Source of the DNA: Loktanella sp. Alg231-35
GTDB lineage: Bacteria > Pseudomonadota > Alphaproteobacteria > Rhodobacterales > Rhodobacteraceae
NCBI RefSeq assembly: GCF_900143545.1
Contig: NZ_FREV01000007.1
Coordinates: 124,001 to 188,000, forward strand
Length of the DNA: 64,000 nt
Direction of reading: 5' to 3'
Shown: piece after piece, positions 1 to 8,161 of the stretch
Layout: each line of letters opens with the position of its first letter
Numbering within the stretch: position 1 is the stretch's first letter
Program-made: the position numbers and the translations under genes
The notes under the pieces: model-generated
What the model was told of the DNA's origin: nothing
What the model saw: only the letters and a program-made list of their open reading frames with translations
The model's database searches: none

Positions 1-108
1 TCCCCCGTTTTGGATATGGCAGGCGATCATCTGGACCGCGCTATTGCTGACGGGCGGGGCGATGCCGACCCCGCGCAATTGATTGCAGCCTTCTATGACC
101 GTGGATAA
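1..108 (+). CDS. C-terminal end of an unidentified protein (partial)
   Basis: The window opens inside a reading frame that runs from base 1 to a TAA stop at 106-108, giving the last 35 residues (ending AAFYDRG). The next gene begins 12 bases later on the same strand, so the two are probably co-transcribed. The fragment is too short for a family assignment. Confidence 0.6.
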   Translation, partial: SPVLDMAGDHLDRAIADGRGDADPAQLIAAFYDRG

Positions 109-120
109 GACACCCAACAC

Positions 121-966
121 ATGACACCGCTGAAAACCTTTGCACTGACATGCGTGATCATGTGCGCCTTTGCCGCCAATTCCCTGCTGAACCGGCTGGG
201 TGTTGCAATTCAACACATGGACCCGATGGATTTTGCCACAGTGCGCACGGCTGCGGGGGCTGTGATGCTTTGGGTGCTGGTGATAGGACGGAATGGCCCA
301 AAACCCGCCCTTTTCAAGGCTCGCCGGTTTGCGGGCGCGGCGGCGCTTGCCGTTTACATGGTAGGGTTCTCTTGGGCATATATCACGCTGGATGCTGGCC
401 TTGGCGCATTGATCCTTTTTGGCGTGCTACAGATCGTTGTCTTCGGCTGGGCCGTGGTCGAAGGCGGGCATATTCCATTGCTGCGCTGGGTCGGCGCAGC
501 GATTGCGCTGGCAGGGCTTTGCGTGTTGCTTTGGCCGTCGGGTGAGGCCGCTTTGCCTTTGGGCGGAGCGCTTGCCATGACCGTCGCTGGGGCGGCCTGG
601 GCGGCGTATACACTTCTGGGACGTGGTGAGGCAGACCCATTAGGCGCAACGGCAAGCAACTTTCTGTTGTGCCTGCCGCTGGTGGCCGCCGTAATGCTGG
701 CGACGCAGATCGGACCAATGCCCATTCCAGGCGTGATCACCGCAATCATCGCTGGGGCTGTCACCTCAGGGCTGGGGTATGCGCTGTGGTATCGGGTGCT
801 GCCCAGCTTGCCCACAACCGTTGCTGGCATTGCACAGCTGAGCGTGCCGGTGATTGCAGTTGCGGCAGGCGTGGCCCTTCTGGGTGAAGACCTCAGTGCG
901 CGCCTGATCATTGCGGGGGCTTTGGTACTTGGTGGGATCGCGGTTTCGCTCTCTGTGCGACGTTAG
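121..966 (+). CDS. EamA-family (drug/metabolite transporter) inner-membrane permease
   Basis: This 281-residue protein is almost entirely hydrophobic, with about ten predicted membrane helices in two similar halves, as in EamA/DMT exporters. Members typically move amino acids, metabolites or drugs across the inner membrane by exchange or proton coupling; the substrate cannot be read from sequence. Conserved-looking features include the early NSLLNRLG segment and a C-terminal half with PVIAVAAGVALLGE, typical of the second EamA domain. The ATG at 121 has no strong Shine-Dalgarno sequence, and the gene follows the upstream partial gene by 12 bases, so translational coupling is possible. Confidence 0.88.
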   Translation: MTPLKTFALTCVIMCAFAANSLLNRLGVAIQHMDPMDFATVRTAAGAVMLWVLVIGRNGPKPALFKARRFAGAAALAVYMVGFSWAYITLDAGLGALILFGVLQIVVFGWAVVEGGHIPLLRWVGAAIALAGLCVLLWPSGEAALPLGGALAMTVAGAAWAAYTLLGRGEADPLGATASNFLLCLPLVAAVMLATQIGPMPIPGVITAIIAGAVTSGLGYALWYRVLPSLPTTVAGIAQLSVPVIAVAAGVALLGEDLSARLIIAGALVLGGIAVSLSVRR

Positions 967-1018
967 GTTTCTTGCATGCGGCCCTTTTGTCACCGCGTGC
1001 CCGTGCTAGATATATCTA

Positions 1019-1744
1019 ATGAGCCGTCTTTTTGCATCAATCATCGGGGCTTTCATGGCCACCTCTGCTGCCGCGCAGGAATGCGTGGTCATGCTCCATG
1101 GTCTTGCACGGACCGAGATTTCCTTTACCCCCATGCAACTGGTGCTTGAGGACGCAGGTTATCAGGTCATCAATCGCGGCTACCCATCAACAACTGCACC
1201 GATCCAGACACTGGTTGAGGAACATCTGACCGAAGATGTCGCCGCTTGCGGTCATAACCGGGTCAACTTCGTGACCCACTCGATGGGCGGTATCCTTGTA
1301 CGCGCATGGCTGACCAACAACCGCCCCGAAAAGATGGGCCGCGTTGTGATGCTGGGCCCACCCAATGGTGGCTCTGAGTTGGTGGATATCTTTGGTGATT
1401 TTGAACCGTTTCAATGGGTAAACGGCCCGGCGGGACTGCAGCTTGGGACCGATGAAAGCAGCCTGCCCAATCAGCTTGACCTACTGCCCTACGAGATTGG
1501 AATTATCGCCGGGGATCGCTCGCTCAACCCGGTTTACTCTGCCCTGATCGACGGGCCGGACGATGGCAAAGTCTCTGTCGCCTCAACCCGGCTCGAAGGC
1601 ATGCAGGATCACATTGTTTTGCCGGTGACGCATACCTTCATGATGAACAATCCACTTGTGATGGAAGAGGTGATGCTGTTCTTGCGAGAAGGCCGTTTCA
1701 ATCACAACCTCAGCTTGATGGATGTCATGTTCGATGACGACTAG
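1019..1744 (+). CDS. Secreted alpha/beta-hydrolase (lipase/esterase-like)
   Basis: The 241-residue product starts with a probable Sec signal peptide of about 20 residues ending in SAAAQ, so the mature enzyme should act in the periplasm. An HG oxyanion-hole motif (VVMLHGLA, about residues 23-30) and the nucleophile elbow THSMGG (serine near residue 88) mark it as an alpha/beta-hydrolase; a C-terminal HTF segment (about residue 205) may supply the catalytic histidine. It resembles short lipase/acyltransferase-like hydrolases; the substrate is unknown. There is no clear ribosome binding site. A 12-bp palindrome (1007-1018) abuts the ATG. The stop codon overlaps the stop of purK on the other strand. 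Confidence 0.8.
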   Translation: MSRLFASIIGAFMATSAAAQECVVMLHGLARTEISFTPMQLVLEDAGYQVINRGYPSTTAPIQTLVEEHLTEDVAACGHNRVNFVTHSMGGILVRAWLTNNRPEKMGRVVMLGPPNGGSELVDIFGDFEPFQWVNGPAGLQLGTDESSLPNQLDLLPYEIGIIAGDRSLNPVYSALIDGPDDGKVSVASTRLEGMQDHIVLPVTHTFMMNNPLVMEEVMLFLREGRFNHNLSLMDVMFDDD

Positions 1745-2820
1745 GGCTGGATAATCCGGTTCACATGGCCCATCTTGCGGCCCGGTTTGACCTCTGCCTT
1801 GCCGTATAGGTGGATCGCCGCGTCGGTCTTGGCCAGGTCCGGCACCCGGTCCATATCGTCACCGATCAGGTTCTCCATCACGACAGCTGCGTGGCGTGAC
1901 CCATCGCCCAATGGCCAACCAGCAACCGCCCGCATGTGCTGCTCAAACTGGCAAATCGTGCAGCCGTTTTGCGTCCAGTGACCAGAATTATGCACACGCG
2001 GTGCGATTTCATTCACGATCAGACCCTGCGGTGTCACAAACAGCTCCACCCCCATGACACCAACATAATCCAGCGCATTCAGGATGCGCGCAGCAATCAA
2101 CACCGCATCGGTGCGCTGCGACGGGCTCAGCTTTGCGGGCACCGTGGTGGTGCGCAAAATGCCAACCTCATGCACGTTTTCACCCGGGTCATAGCAGGCC
2201 ACTGCCCCGTCAGGGCCGCGCGCGCCAATGACTGAAACCTCATGGCTGAAATTGACAAACCCTTCAAGAATCGCAGGCGCACCAGCCATATCAGCGAGCG
2301 CACCCACCGCATCATCCGGCGTCATGATCCGCGCCTGCCCTTTCCCATCATACCCAAGGCGGCGGGTCTTGAGGATGGCTGGCGTTCCAATGCTGGCAAT
2401 CGCCGCATCAAGGTCAGCCGCATTCGCTACATCTGCAAAGGGGGCGGTTTGCAGGCCAAGCTCTTGCAGAAAGGTCTTTTCCGTCAAACGGTCCTGACTG
2501 GTGGCCAAGGCCTGTCGGCCCGGATGGATCGGAGCAAGCGCTTCAAGCAGATCAAGGGCCGAGGTCGGGATGTTTTCAAATTCATAGGTGATGACATCGA
2601 CGGCATTCCCAAAGGCAGTCAACGCAACCTCATCATAGTAACTTGCCGTTGTCACCTGATGGGCAACATCGCCAGCAGGCGCACCTGCGCCGGGTTCAAA
2701 AATATGGGTTTTCAGGCCCAGCCGTGCTGCGGCCACAGACAGCATGCGGCCCAACTGGCCACCACCCAGAATGCCAATGGTCGCCCCAACAGGCAGCGGC
2801 CTATTCATCGGTTGGCTCAT
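1741..2820 (-). CDS. purK: N5-carboxyaminoimidazole ribonucleotide synthase
   Basis: PurK uses ATP and bicarbonate to carboxylate AIR to N5-CAIR in de novo purine synthesis. The 359-residue protein has the N-terminal [10 protein letters not shown] nucleotide-binding start, a central ATP-grasp region ([10 protein letters not shown]) and the C-terminal [14 protein letters not shown] motif of PurK. It lies directly downstream of purE and overlaps its end by 20 bases, so the two form a translationally coupled purEK operon whose products act consecutively. Its 3' end overlaps the convergent hydrolase gene by 4 bases, the two TAG stops sharing a CTAG. Confidence 0.97.
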   Translation of the reverse strand: MSQPMNRPLPVGATIGILGGGQLGRMLSVAAARLGLKTHIFEPGAGAPAGDVAHQVTTASYYDEVALTAFGNAVDVITYEFENIPTSALDLLEALAPIHPGRQALATSQDRLTEKTFLQELGLQTAPFADVANAADLDAAIASIGTPAILKTRRLGYDGKGQARIMTPDDAVGALADMAGAPAILEGFVNFSHEVSVIGARGPDGAVACYDPGENVHEVGILRTTTVPAKLSPSQRTDAVLIAARILNALDYVGVMGVELFVTPQGLIVNEIAPRVHNSGHWTQNGCTICQFEQHMRAVAGWPLGDGSRHAAVVMENLIGDDMDRVPDLAKTDAAIHLYGKAEVKPGRKMGHVNRIIQP

Positions 2821-3289
2821 CGGGAATAGAGGCGCTCAGGTCGCTACGCCATTGGTCCAGACGGGCAGCCAAATCAGCGTCCTGGAGCGCTAGAATACCT
2901 GCGGCCATCAGGCCACCATTCTTGGCCCCTGCCGCACCAATCGCCATCGTTGCCACTGGAAAACCGCGCGGCATCTGCAAAATCGAATACAGACTGTCCA
3001 CACCCGAAAGCGCATTGGTCTGCACCGGAATACCGATCACCGGCACGCGGGTCTTTGACGCCATCATGCCAGGCAGATGCGCTGCACCTCCGGCCCCGGC
3101 AACAATGACCTGCAATCCACGATCCACTGCCGTCTTGCCATAGTTCCACAACCGATCAGGCGTGCGGTGCGCCGAGACGATCTTTGCCTCATAGGCGATC
3201 CCCAATTCATCAAGAACGTCCGCCGCTTCGCGCATGGTGGGCCAATCTGATTGACTCCCCATGATAATGCCGACTTGAGGTTTGGTCAT
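2801..3289 (-). CDS. purE: N5-carboxyaminoimidazole ribonucleotide mutase
   Basis: PurE converts N5-CAIR to CAIR in the purine pathway. The 162-residue length is typical of class I PurE, and the hallmark motifs are present: GSQSDWPTM near the N terminus, SAHRTPDR with the active-site histidine, and the glycine-rich [11 protein letters not shown] loop. It is the first gene of the purEK operon on the minus strand; the ATG at 3289 is preceded by GGGACAGG, a reasonable ribosome binding site. Confidence 0.97.
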   Translation of the reverse strand: MTKPQVGIIMGSQSDWPTMREAADVLDELGIAYEAKIVSAHRTPDRLWNYGKTAVDRGLQVIVAGAGGAAHLPGMMASKTRVPVIGIPVQTNALSGVDSLYSILQMPRGFPVATMAIGAAGAKNGGLMAAGILALQDADLAARLDQWRSDLSASIPDEPTDE

Positions 3290-3353
3290 GTGCCTGTCCC
3301 ACCTTGAAAAGGAAGCGGCACTATAGCCATGGCAGACCGCACTGCAACGCCTG

Positions 3354-3572
3354 TCAGGCGATAATATCAGGCAGAATGCGATCTTCGAGCTGGGTGATCT
3401 GATCCTTGAGAAAGAGTTTCTGCTTTTTCAGCCGTTTGAGCGTCAGCATATCAGCCGCACCCCGCTCGTGCAGGGCGGCAATCGCCTCATCAAGATCACG
3501 ATGCTCGTGACGCAGCACCTCCAGTTTCACCCGGAGCACCTCGGTCTGTTCCATCTTGGCGGTTGTGTTCAT
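3354..3572 (-). CDS. YdcH/DUF465 family small coiled-coil protein
   Basis: A short, charged, helix-forming protein with the DUF465 (YdcH-like) pattern: [13 protein letters not shown] followed by [15 protein letters not shown]. Members are small alpha-hairpins of unknown function common in Proteobacteria. I chose the ATG at 3572 (72 residues). A TTG at 3587 would add five residues but its AGGAA lies too close, and an ATG at 3554 would give 66 residues. It is transcribed divergently from hsp20 and lies downstream of no obvious partner. Confidence 0.8.
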   Translation of the reverse strand: MNTTAKMEQTEVLRVKLEVLRHEHRDLDEAIAALHERGAADMLTLKRLKKQKLFLKDQITQLEDRILPDIIA

Positions 3573-3644
3573 CGCGGGGTTGCTCAATTCCTGTTCTTTG
3601 GATGTAGTCTAGCGCGGGTTGAGGCGCATTTGCTACGACTTCCT

Positions 3645-3674
3645 CTTGATCATATGGGGTCTCCACCCCATATT
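3645..3674 (+). promoter_or_regulatory. Heat-shock (RpoH/sigma-32-type) promoter of hsp20
   Basis: CTTGAT at 3645-3650 and CCCCATATT at 3666-3674 are separated by 15 bases and match the sigma-32 consensus (CTTGAA, 13-17 bases, CCCCATnTA) at 5/6 and nearly all positions. Transcription would start near 3681, about 57 bases before the hsp20 ATG. The -10 element is also the right arm of a perfect 9-bp inverted repeat (3652-3660 and 3665-3673). Confidence 0.7.
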
Positions 3675-3737
3675 TTTGACAAAGGTCGCCGTAGACGGGG
3701 CCTGAAACCTGACAGTCGCTTAAAAAGGGCATGTCTT

Positions 3738-4151
3738 ATGACAAAATTGGCTTTGGGAACGCACCCATTCCTTTTGGGGTTTGAACAGCTGGAACGGCTG
3801 GTTGAACGGACCGCAAAGAACGGCAACGAAGGCTACCCACCTTACAATATCGAACAAACCTCCGAAAACTCCTATCGGATCACACTGGCCGTCGCCGGTT
3901 TCGCCGAAGGTGATCTTGCAATCACCGTGGAAGACAGCGCGCTTGTTATCCGTGGACGGCAATCAGATGACAGCGACGGCAGGGTTTTTCTGCACCGGGG
4001 CATTGCGGCCCGACAGTTCCAGCGTTCATTCGTGCTCGCTGACGGTGTCGATGTGGGCGAGGCGGTGATGGAAAACGGCCTGCTCCACGTCGATCTGACA
4101 CGGGCAGAGCCGGAACGGATCGTGCAAACCATCAACATCAAGAAAGGGTAA
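3738..4151 (+). CDS. Small heat-shock protein, Hsp20/alpha-crystallin family
   Basis: This 137-residue protein carries an alpha-crystallin domain (about residues 35-130) with the features of bacterial IbpA-type chaperones: YNIEQTSENSYRITLAVAGF, the VEDSALVIRGR strand and FQRSFVLADGVDV. Such proteins hold unfolding proteins in an ATP-independent way in the cytoplasm. The reading frame stays open upstream, but the ATG at 3738 gives the usual family N terminus (MTKLALGTHPFLLGFE). A sigma-32-type promoter lies upstream and the DUF1150 gene follows after 3 bases. Confidence 0.93.
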   Translation: MTKLALGTHPFLLGFEQLERLVERTAKNGNEGYPPYNIEQTSENSYRITLAVAGFAEGDLAITVEDSALVIRGRQSDDSDGRVFLHRGIAARQFQRSFVLADGVDVGEAVMENGLLHVDLTRAEPERIVQTINIKKG

Positions 4152-4154
4152 GAC

Positions 4155-4379
4155 ATGGATACGAAGTTTGACCTCGAAAAGATCGGCCAAGATGTCGTCT
4201 ATGTGAAACCTATTCTGGCAGCCGATCTGCCTGCCGACATGCAGGAACAAGTCGGTGATCTGGAAGAATTATTCGCCGTCCACAATGCATCAGGCGAACA
4301 GTTGGCCGTCGTAGCCGACCGTAAGCTGGCGTTTCATTTGGCCCGCGAAAATGACATGAACCCGGTGCGTGTTCACTGA
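4155..4379 (+). CDS. DUF1150 family small protein, co-operonic with hsp20
   Basis: A 74-residue acidic protein matching the DUF1150 pattern seen in alphaproteobacteria (start KIGQDVVYVKPI, end FHLARENDMNPVRVH). Its function is not established. It starts 3 bases after the hsp20 stop and is followed immediately by a strong hairpin terminator, so hsp20 and this gene form a two-gene heat-shock unit. The context suggests a role alongside the chaperone, which is inference only. Confidence 0.85.
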   Translation: MDTKFDLEKIGQDVVYVKPILAADLPADMQEQVGDLEELFAVHNASGEQLAVVADRKLAFHLARENDMNPVRVH

Positions 4380-4384
4380 ATTAA

Positions 4385-4410
4385 GTAAGGTGGATCTTCA
4401 TCCACCTTAC
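4385..4410. terminator. Bidirectional hairpin terminator between DUF1150 and sat/cysC
   Basis: A perfect 11-bp inverted repeat (4385-4395 and 4400-4410) with a CTTC loop sits between two convergent genes, 6 bases after the DUF1150 stop and 3 bases before the end of sat/cysC. It lacks a long T tract on either side, but its position fits termination from both directions. Confidence 0.75.
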
Positions 4411-4412
4411 CC

Positions 4413-6122
4413 TTATGCTTTGATCAGCCCCATGCTTTCCAGCTTCAAGATCACTTGATGTGCGCAGTTGTCCACCGGCACACTTTCGGTTTCCAGCCTG
4501 ATCTCGGGGTTTTCGGGCACATCATAGGGGTCGGAAATCCCCGTGAATTCCTTGATCTTCCCCGCGCGTGCAAGCTTGTATAGCCCCTTGCGGTCGCGCC
4601 GTTCGCATTCTTCGATGGATGTCGCCACATGCACCTCGACAAAGGCACCAAAGGCCTCCACGTCCTCGCGCACGGCACGGCGTGTTGTGTCATAGGGCGC
4701 AATCGGCGCACAAATGGCGATGCCGCCGTTCTTGGTGATTTCTGACGCGACATAGCCAATGCGGCGAATGTTCAGATCACGATGTTCCTTGCTGAACCCC
4801 AATTCAGACGACAGGTTCTTGCGCACGATGTCACCATCTAGCAAGGTCACAGGCCGCCCGCCCATTTCCATCAACTTGACCATCAGCGCATTGGCAACGG
4901 TCGATTTGCCAGACCCTGAAAAGCCGGTGAAGAACACGGTAAAACCCTGTTCCGCCCGTGGCGGCCGCGTCTTGCGCAGCTCTTCGACCACCGCAGGGAA
5001 AGAGAACCATTCAGGAATCTCCAAACCTTCGGACAGACGGCGGCGCAGCTCTGTCCCCGAGATATTGAGGATCGTGACATTGTCCTTATCCAAAATCTCA
5101 TCTGCTGGTTCGTATTGGGCGCGGTCCTGCACATAGACCATGTGCTTAAAGTCGACCATTTCGATGCCCATCTCGTCCTGATGCGCGCGGAACAGGTCCT
5201 GCGCATCATAGGCGCCGTAGAAATCCTCGCCGGCGGAATTCTTGCCGGGGCCTGCGTGATCACGCCCCACGATGAAATGGGTGCAACCGTGGTTCTTGCG
5301 GATCAGCCCGTGCCAGACCGCCTCGCGGGGGCCCGCCATACGCATGGCGAGGTTTAGCAGGCTCATCGTCGTTGTGGATGACGGGTATTGGTCGAGCACC
5401 GCCTCGTAACAGCGCACGCGGGTGAAGTGATCAATGTCGCCGGGTTTGGTCATACCCACAACAGGGTGGATCAGTAGGTTGGCTTGCGCCTCTTTCGCGG
5501 CGCGGAAGGTCAGTTCCTGATGCGCGCGGTGCAGCGGATTGCGGGTCTGGAAGGCCACAACCTTGCGCCAACCCAACTTGCGGAAATACGCGCGCAGCTC
5601 ATTGGGCGTGTCGCGACGGCCGCGGAAATCGTAATGCACGGGCTGCTGGATGCCTATCACCGGGCCACCCAGATAGACGGCGCCGGCGCTATTGTGCAGA
5701 TAGTTGACCGCCGGGTGTGCCGGATCATTGGCACCGAAAACCATCTCGGCCTCATGCGCCTTATTCGGCACCCATTTGTCGGTCACAGTCATTGTGGCAA
5801 GGATCACGCCTTCTTGGTCGCGCAGGGCAATGTCCTGACCCAACTCTACCGTTGCGGCAAAATCTTCAGAGACGTCCAAGGTGACCGGCATCGGCCACAA
5901 CGCCCCATCTTCCAGACGCATTGTGTCCACGACGCTGGTATAGTCAGCCTCTGACAGGAAACCCTTGAGCGGGTTGAAGCCGCCGTTCATCAACAGCTCC
6001 AGATCACAAATCTGACGCGGGGTCAGATCGTGGCTGGTCAGCTCTGCGGCGTCCAGTTTCATCTTCTGGGCGCTGTCGTAGGACACATAAAGTTCAGGGA
6101 TCGGGGTCAAATCCTGGGCCAT
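4413..6122 (-). CDS. Bifunctional ATP sulfurylase / adenylylsulfate kinase
   Basis: A 569-residue fusion for sulfate activation. The N-terminal ATP sulfurylase makes APS from sulfate and ATP (QTRNPLHRAH at about residues 192-201; GRDHAGPG near 287). The C-terminal APS kinase makes PAPS (P-loop GFSGSGKST at about 400-408; LLDGDIVRKNL). A longer frame opens at 6179, but the ATG at 6122 (MAQDLTPIPELYVSY) matches the expected family start. The fusion removes the need for a separate cysC. It seems to be a single-gene unit, bounded downstream by the 4385-4410 hairpin. Confidence 0.95.
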   Translation of the reverse strand: MAQDLTPIPELYVSYDSAQKMKLDAAELTSHDLTPRQICDLELLMNGGFNPLKGFLSEADYTSVVDTMRLEDGALWPMPVTLDVSEDFAATVELGQDIALRDQEGVILATMTVTDKWVPNKAHEAEMVFGANDPAHPAVNYLHNSAGAVYLGGPVIGIQQPVHYDFRGRRDTPNELRAYFRKLGWRKVVAFQTRNPLHRAHQELTFRAAKEAQANLLIHPVVGMTKPGDIDHFTRVRCYEAVLDQYPSSTTTMSLLNLAMRMAGPREAVWHGLIRKNHGCTHFIVGRDHAGPGKNSAGEDFYGAYDAQDLFRAHQDEMGIEMVDFKHMVYVQDRAQYEPADEILDKDNVTILNISGTELRRRLSEGLEIPEWFSFPAVVEELRKTRPPRAEQGFTVFFTGFSGSGKSTVANALMVKLMEMGGRPVTLLDGDIVRKNLSSELGFSKEHRDLNIRRIGYVASEITKNGGIAICAPIAPYDTTRRAVREDVEAFGAFVEVHVATSIEECERRDRKGLYKLARAGKIKEFTGISDPYDVPENPEIRLETESVPVDNCAHQVILKLESMGLIKA

Positions 6123-6522
6123 AAAATTCTCAAATACCATGCGGTTGCGGTTGAGCGAGGCATAGACCTTGCCACCCAAGAAAGTCTAGCAGGCAAAGCT
6201 AAAAAGACGAACGTCCCACATTCGGGGATGAATGCAAAACATCGGCGCGTTGGTTGGGTGGATAGCGTAACGGCGCTACTGCATAAACACCCAAGACACA
6301 GACGTACCATCTACAGATAGCGCCGCACCCTGCCCCCTGTTTCATGAGAATAGCGCGACATGTCAGCACTCAGGCGCGGTGCATGCGGCATAGCGCACCG
6401 ATTGACCATCACGATGAAACTGAAATTCCTGACGGATCACGCCATCCAGAACACTGTCAGTATTTTGTGCAAAGACGATACAATAGAGGTTCGTGTTCAG
6501 CGCTGTGAACAACAGGTGGCGC
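6123..6522. other. 400-bp gap between sat/cysC and trxB
   Basis: This stretch should contain the sat/cysC promoter and the trxB 3' region (both genes are on the minus strand). Small reading frames of up to about 70-100 codons exist on both strands, but none has a recognisable product, a good ribosome binding site or convincing codon use. The near-palindrome GTTCACAGCGCTGAAC on the minus strand just after the trxB stop (about 6496-6511) might be a weak terminator. I see nothing else. Confidence 0.5.
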
Positions 6523-7491
6523 CTACTCCGCCGCTTCCATTGTCTGGCTGTCTTCCATTTCCGCAATGAACTTCTCAGCGTCCAGAGCGGCCATGCAGCC
6601 CATGCCAGCCGAGGTCACAGCTTGCCGATAGACGTGATCTGTCAGATCGCCAGCGGCAAAGACACCGGGAATTTCGGTCTTGGTCGTGCCCGGCGCCACT
6701 TTGACATAGCCGCCGTTGTGGGTTTCCAGCTGATCCTTGACCAACTCAGCCGCCGGGGCATGGCCGATAGCAACAAACACACCCTTGGCCGGAATTTCGG
6801 TGATCTCGCCGGTCGTGGTATGTTTGACGCGAACGCCTTCCACGCCCAACGGGTTATCAGTGCCAAAGACTTCTTGGACTTCGTGGAACCAGAGCGTCTC
6901 AATCTTGGGGTTGTTGAACAGGCGGTTCTGCAAGATCTTCTCGGCGCGCAACTCATCACGGCGATGCACCAACGTGACCTTGGACGCGAAGTTGGTCAAA
7001 AACAGCGCTTCTTCCACAGCAGTGTTGCCACCACCCACCACGACAATCTCTTGACCGCGATAAAAGAACCCGTCGCAGGTCGCGCAGGCGCTGACGCCGA
7101 AGCCCTTGAATTTTTCTTCAGTAGGCAGGCCCAACCATTTGGCGCGCGCACCGGTGCAAAGGATGACAGCATCTGCTGTGAAAACAGCACCGCTATCGCA
7201 GGTCGCCGTAAAGGGCCGATTTTGCAGGTCCAGCGACGTGACGATATCCCCCACAATCTCGCACCCCATGGCGCGCGCGTGAGCCTCCATGCGCACCATC
7301 AGGTCGGGACCTTGCACCTCGGTATCGCCGGGCCAGTTTTCAACCTCGGTTGTTGTGGTCAACTGACCACCCGGCTCGATGCCTTGGATCAGCACTGGCT
7401 CCAGCATCGCGCGGGATGCATAGACGCCCGCAGTATAGCCCGCAGGGCCAGAGCCGATGATCAGAACTTTGACGTGGCGAGTATCGGTCAT
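6523..7491 (-). CDS. trxB: Thioredoxin-disulfide reductase
   Basis: A 322-residue flavoprotein that reduces thioredoxin with NADPH. It shows the FAD-binding IIGSGPAGYTAGVYAS near the N terminus, the redox-active CATC (in ACATCDGFF), the NADPH-binding VVGGGNTAVEEA and the C-terminal AAGDLTD FAD motif. The frame extends upstream to 7671, but the ATG at 7491 is preceded by GAGG at good spacing and gives the standard N terminus. It is divergent from an Lrp-family regulator. Confidence 0.96.
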   Translation of the reverse strand: MTDTRHVKVLIIGSGPAGYTAGVYASRAMLEPVLIQGIEPGGQLTTTTEVENWPGDTEVQGPDLMVRMEAHARAMGCEIVGDIVTSLDLQNRPFTATCDSGAVFTADAVILCTGARAKWLGLPTEEKFKGFGVSACATCDGFFYRGQEIVVVGGGNTAVEEALFLTNFASKVTLVHRRDELRAEKILQNRLFNNPKIETLWFHEVQEVFGTDNPLGVEGVRVKHTTTGEITEIPAKGVFVAIGHAPAAELVKDQLETHNGGYVKVAPGTTKTEIPGVFAAGDLTDHVYRQAVTSAGMGCMAALDAEKFIAEMEDSQTMEAAE

Positions 7492-7584
7492 GGTAGCCTC
7501 TTGCGGGTTGGGGTGATCCCGATATAGCTGCGCTTTACCGGTGATGAAAGAGGGCACAGAACACCAAAAATGGTGCGTTCTTTT

Positions 7585-7629
7585 GTTGCGGCCCTTTGAA
7601 ATATTGTTGCGCAGCGACACAATGTTGCG
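7585..7629. promoter_or_regulatory. Triple GTTGCG repeat in the trxB/lrp divergent region (candidate Lrp operator)
   Basis: GTTGCG occurs at 7585-7590, 7606-7611 and 7624-7629, with start-to-start spacings of 21 and 18 bases, roughly two helical turns. The middle copy lies in an imperfect palindrome at 7605-7619. The repeats overlap a plausible promoter for the regulator gene (TTGCGC at 7607-7612, 17 bases, TATCAT at 7630-7635). The arrangement suits an autoregulated Lrp-type protein binding several phased sites. Confidence 0.5.
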
Positions 7630-7660
7630 TATCATTTGCAAAAATATCAGGGAACAAACG

Positions 7661-8161
7661 ATGCCAGGCACAAAACTCGACGAAATCGACCGGATGATTC
7701 TGGCAGAGCTTCAGGCGGACGGTCGTATGACAAATGTCGAGTTGGCCAAACGTGTTGGCATTTCCGCCCCGCCCTGCCTGCGCCGGGTGCGCACGCTGGA
7801 GGAACAGGGGTTCATTCAAGGCTATCACGCCGACGTCAATCCCCGCGAGTTGGGCTTTGAAGTGCAAGTCTTTGCCATGGTAGGTCTGGTCAGTCAGGCC
7901 GAAGCCGACCTGAGCGCCTTTGAAACCCGTTGCCAAGGCTGGCCCTTGGTGCGCGAGTGTCACATGCTGAACGGCGAGGTGGATTTCATCCTCAAATGCG
8001 TGGCCCCTGATCTGCGGACCTTCCAACGGTTCCTGACCGAGGAACTGACCAGCGCTGAAAACGTGGCTTCGGTCAAAACTTCATTGGTCATTCGCGGTGC
8101 CAAGGATGAACCGGGCGTACCCTTTGACGTGCTCGAAGCGCGATTGGCACAAGAGGCCTAG
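7661..8161 (+). CDS. Lrp/AsnC family transcriptional regulator
   Basis: A 166-residue regulator with an N-terminal helix-turn-helix (LDEIDRMILAELQADGRMTN, then KRVGISAPPCLRRVRTLEEQ) and a C-terminal RAM-type effector domain. Lrp proteins bind amino acids and act on nearby and distant operons. The ATG at 7661 has an AGGGA upstream and gives the usual start; the open frame from 7541 is not needed. The gene is divergent from trxB, which may be a target. Its stop overlaps that of the convergent iclR gene (CTAG at 8158-8161). Confidence 0.92.
   Translation: MPGTKLDEIDRMILAELQADGRMTNVELAKRVGISAPPCLRRVRTLEEQGFIQGYHADVNPRELGFEVQVFAMVGLVSQAEADLSAFETRCQGWPLVRECHMLNGEVDFILKCVAPDLRTFQRFLTEELTSAENVASVKTSLVIRGAKDEPGVPFDVLEARLAQEA

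Noticed and set aside
354..911. 185-codon minus-strand frame within the EamA gene
   Set aside because: Low-complexity Ala/Pro/Ser-rich product typical of antisense frames in GC-rich genes.
3652..3677. Hairpin plus T run upstream of hsp20 as a terminator
   Set aside because: It looks like a terminator, but no plus-strand gene lies upstream, and its right arm matches a sigma-32 -10 element with a proper -35, which explains the sequence better.
6363..6566. Small minus-strand frame (67 codons) between trxB and sat/cysC
   Set aside because: It overlaps the trxB 3' end, lacks a ribosome binding site and shows no recognisable product.
6493..7527. 344-codon open frame antisense to trxB
   Set aside because: It mirrors trxB codon composition, has no family features and no promoter or ribosome binding site.
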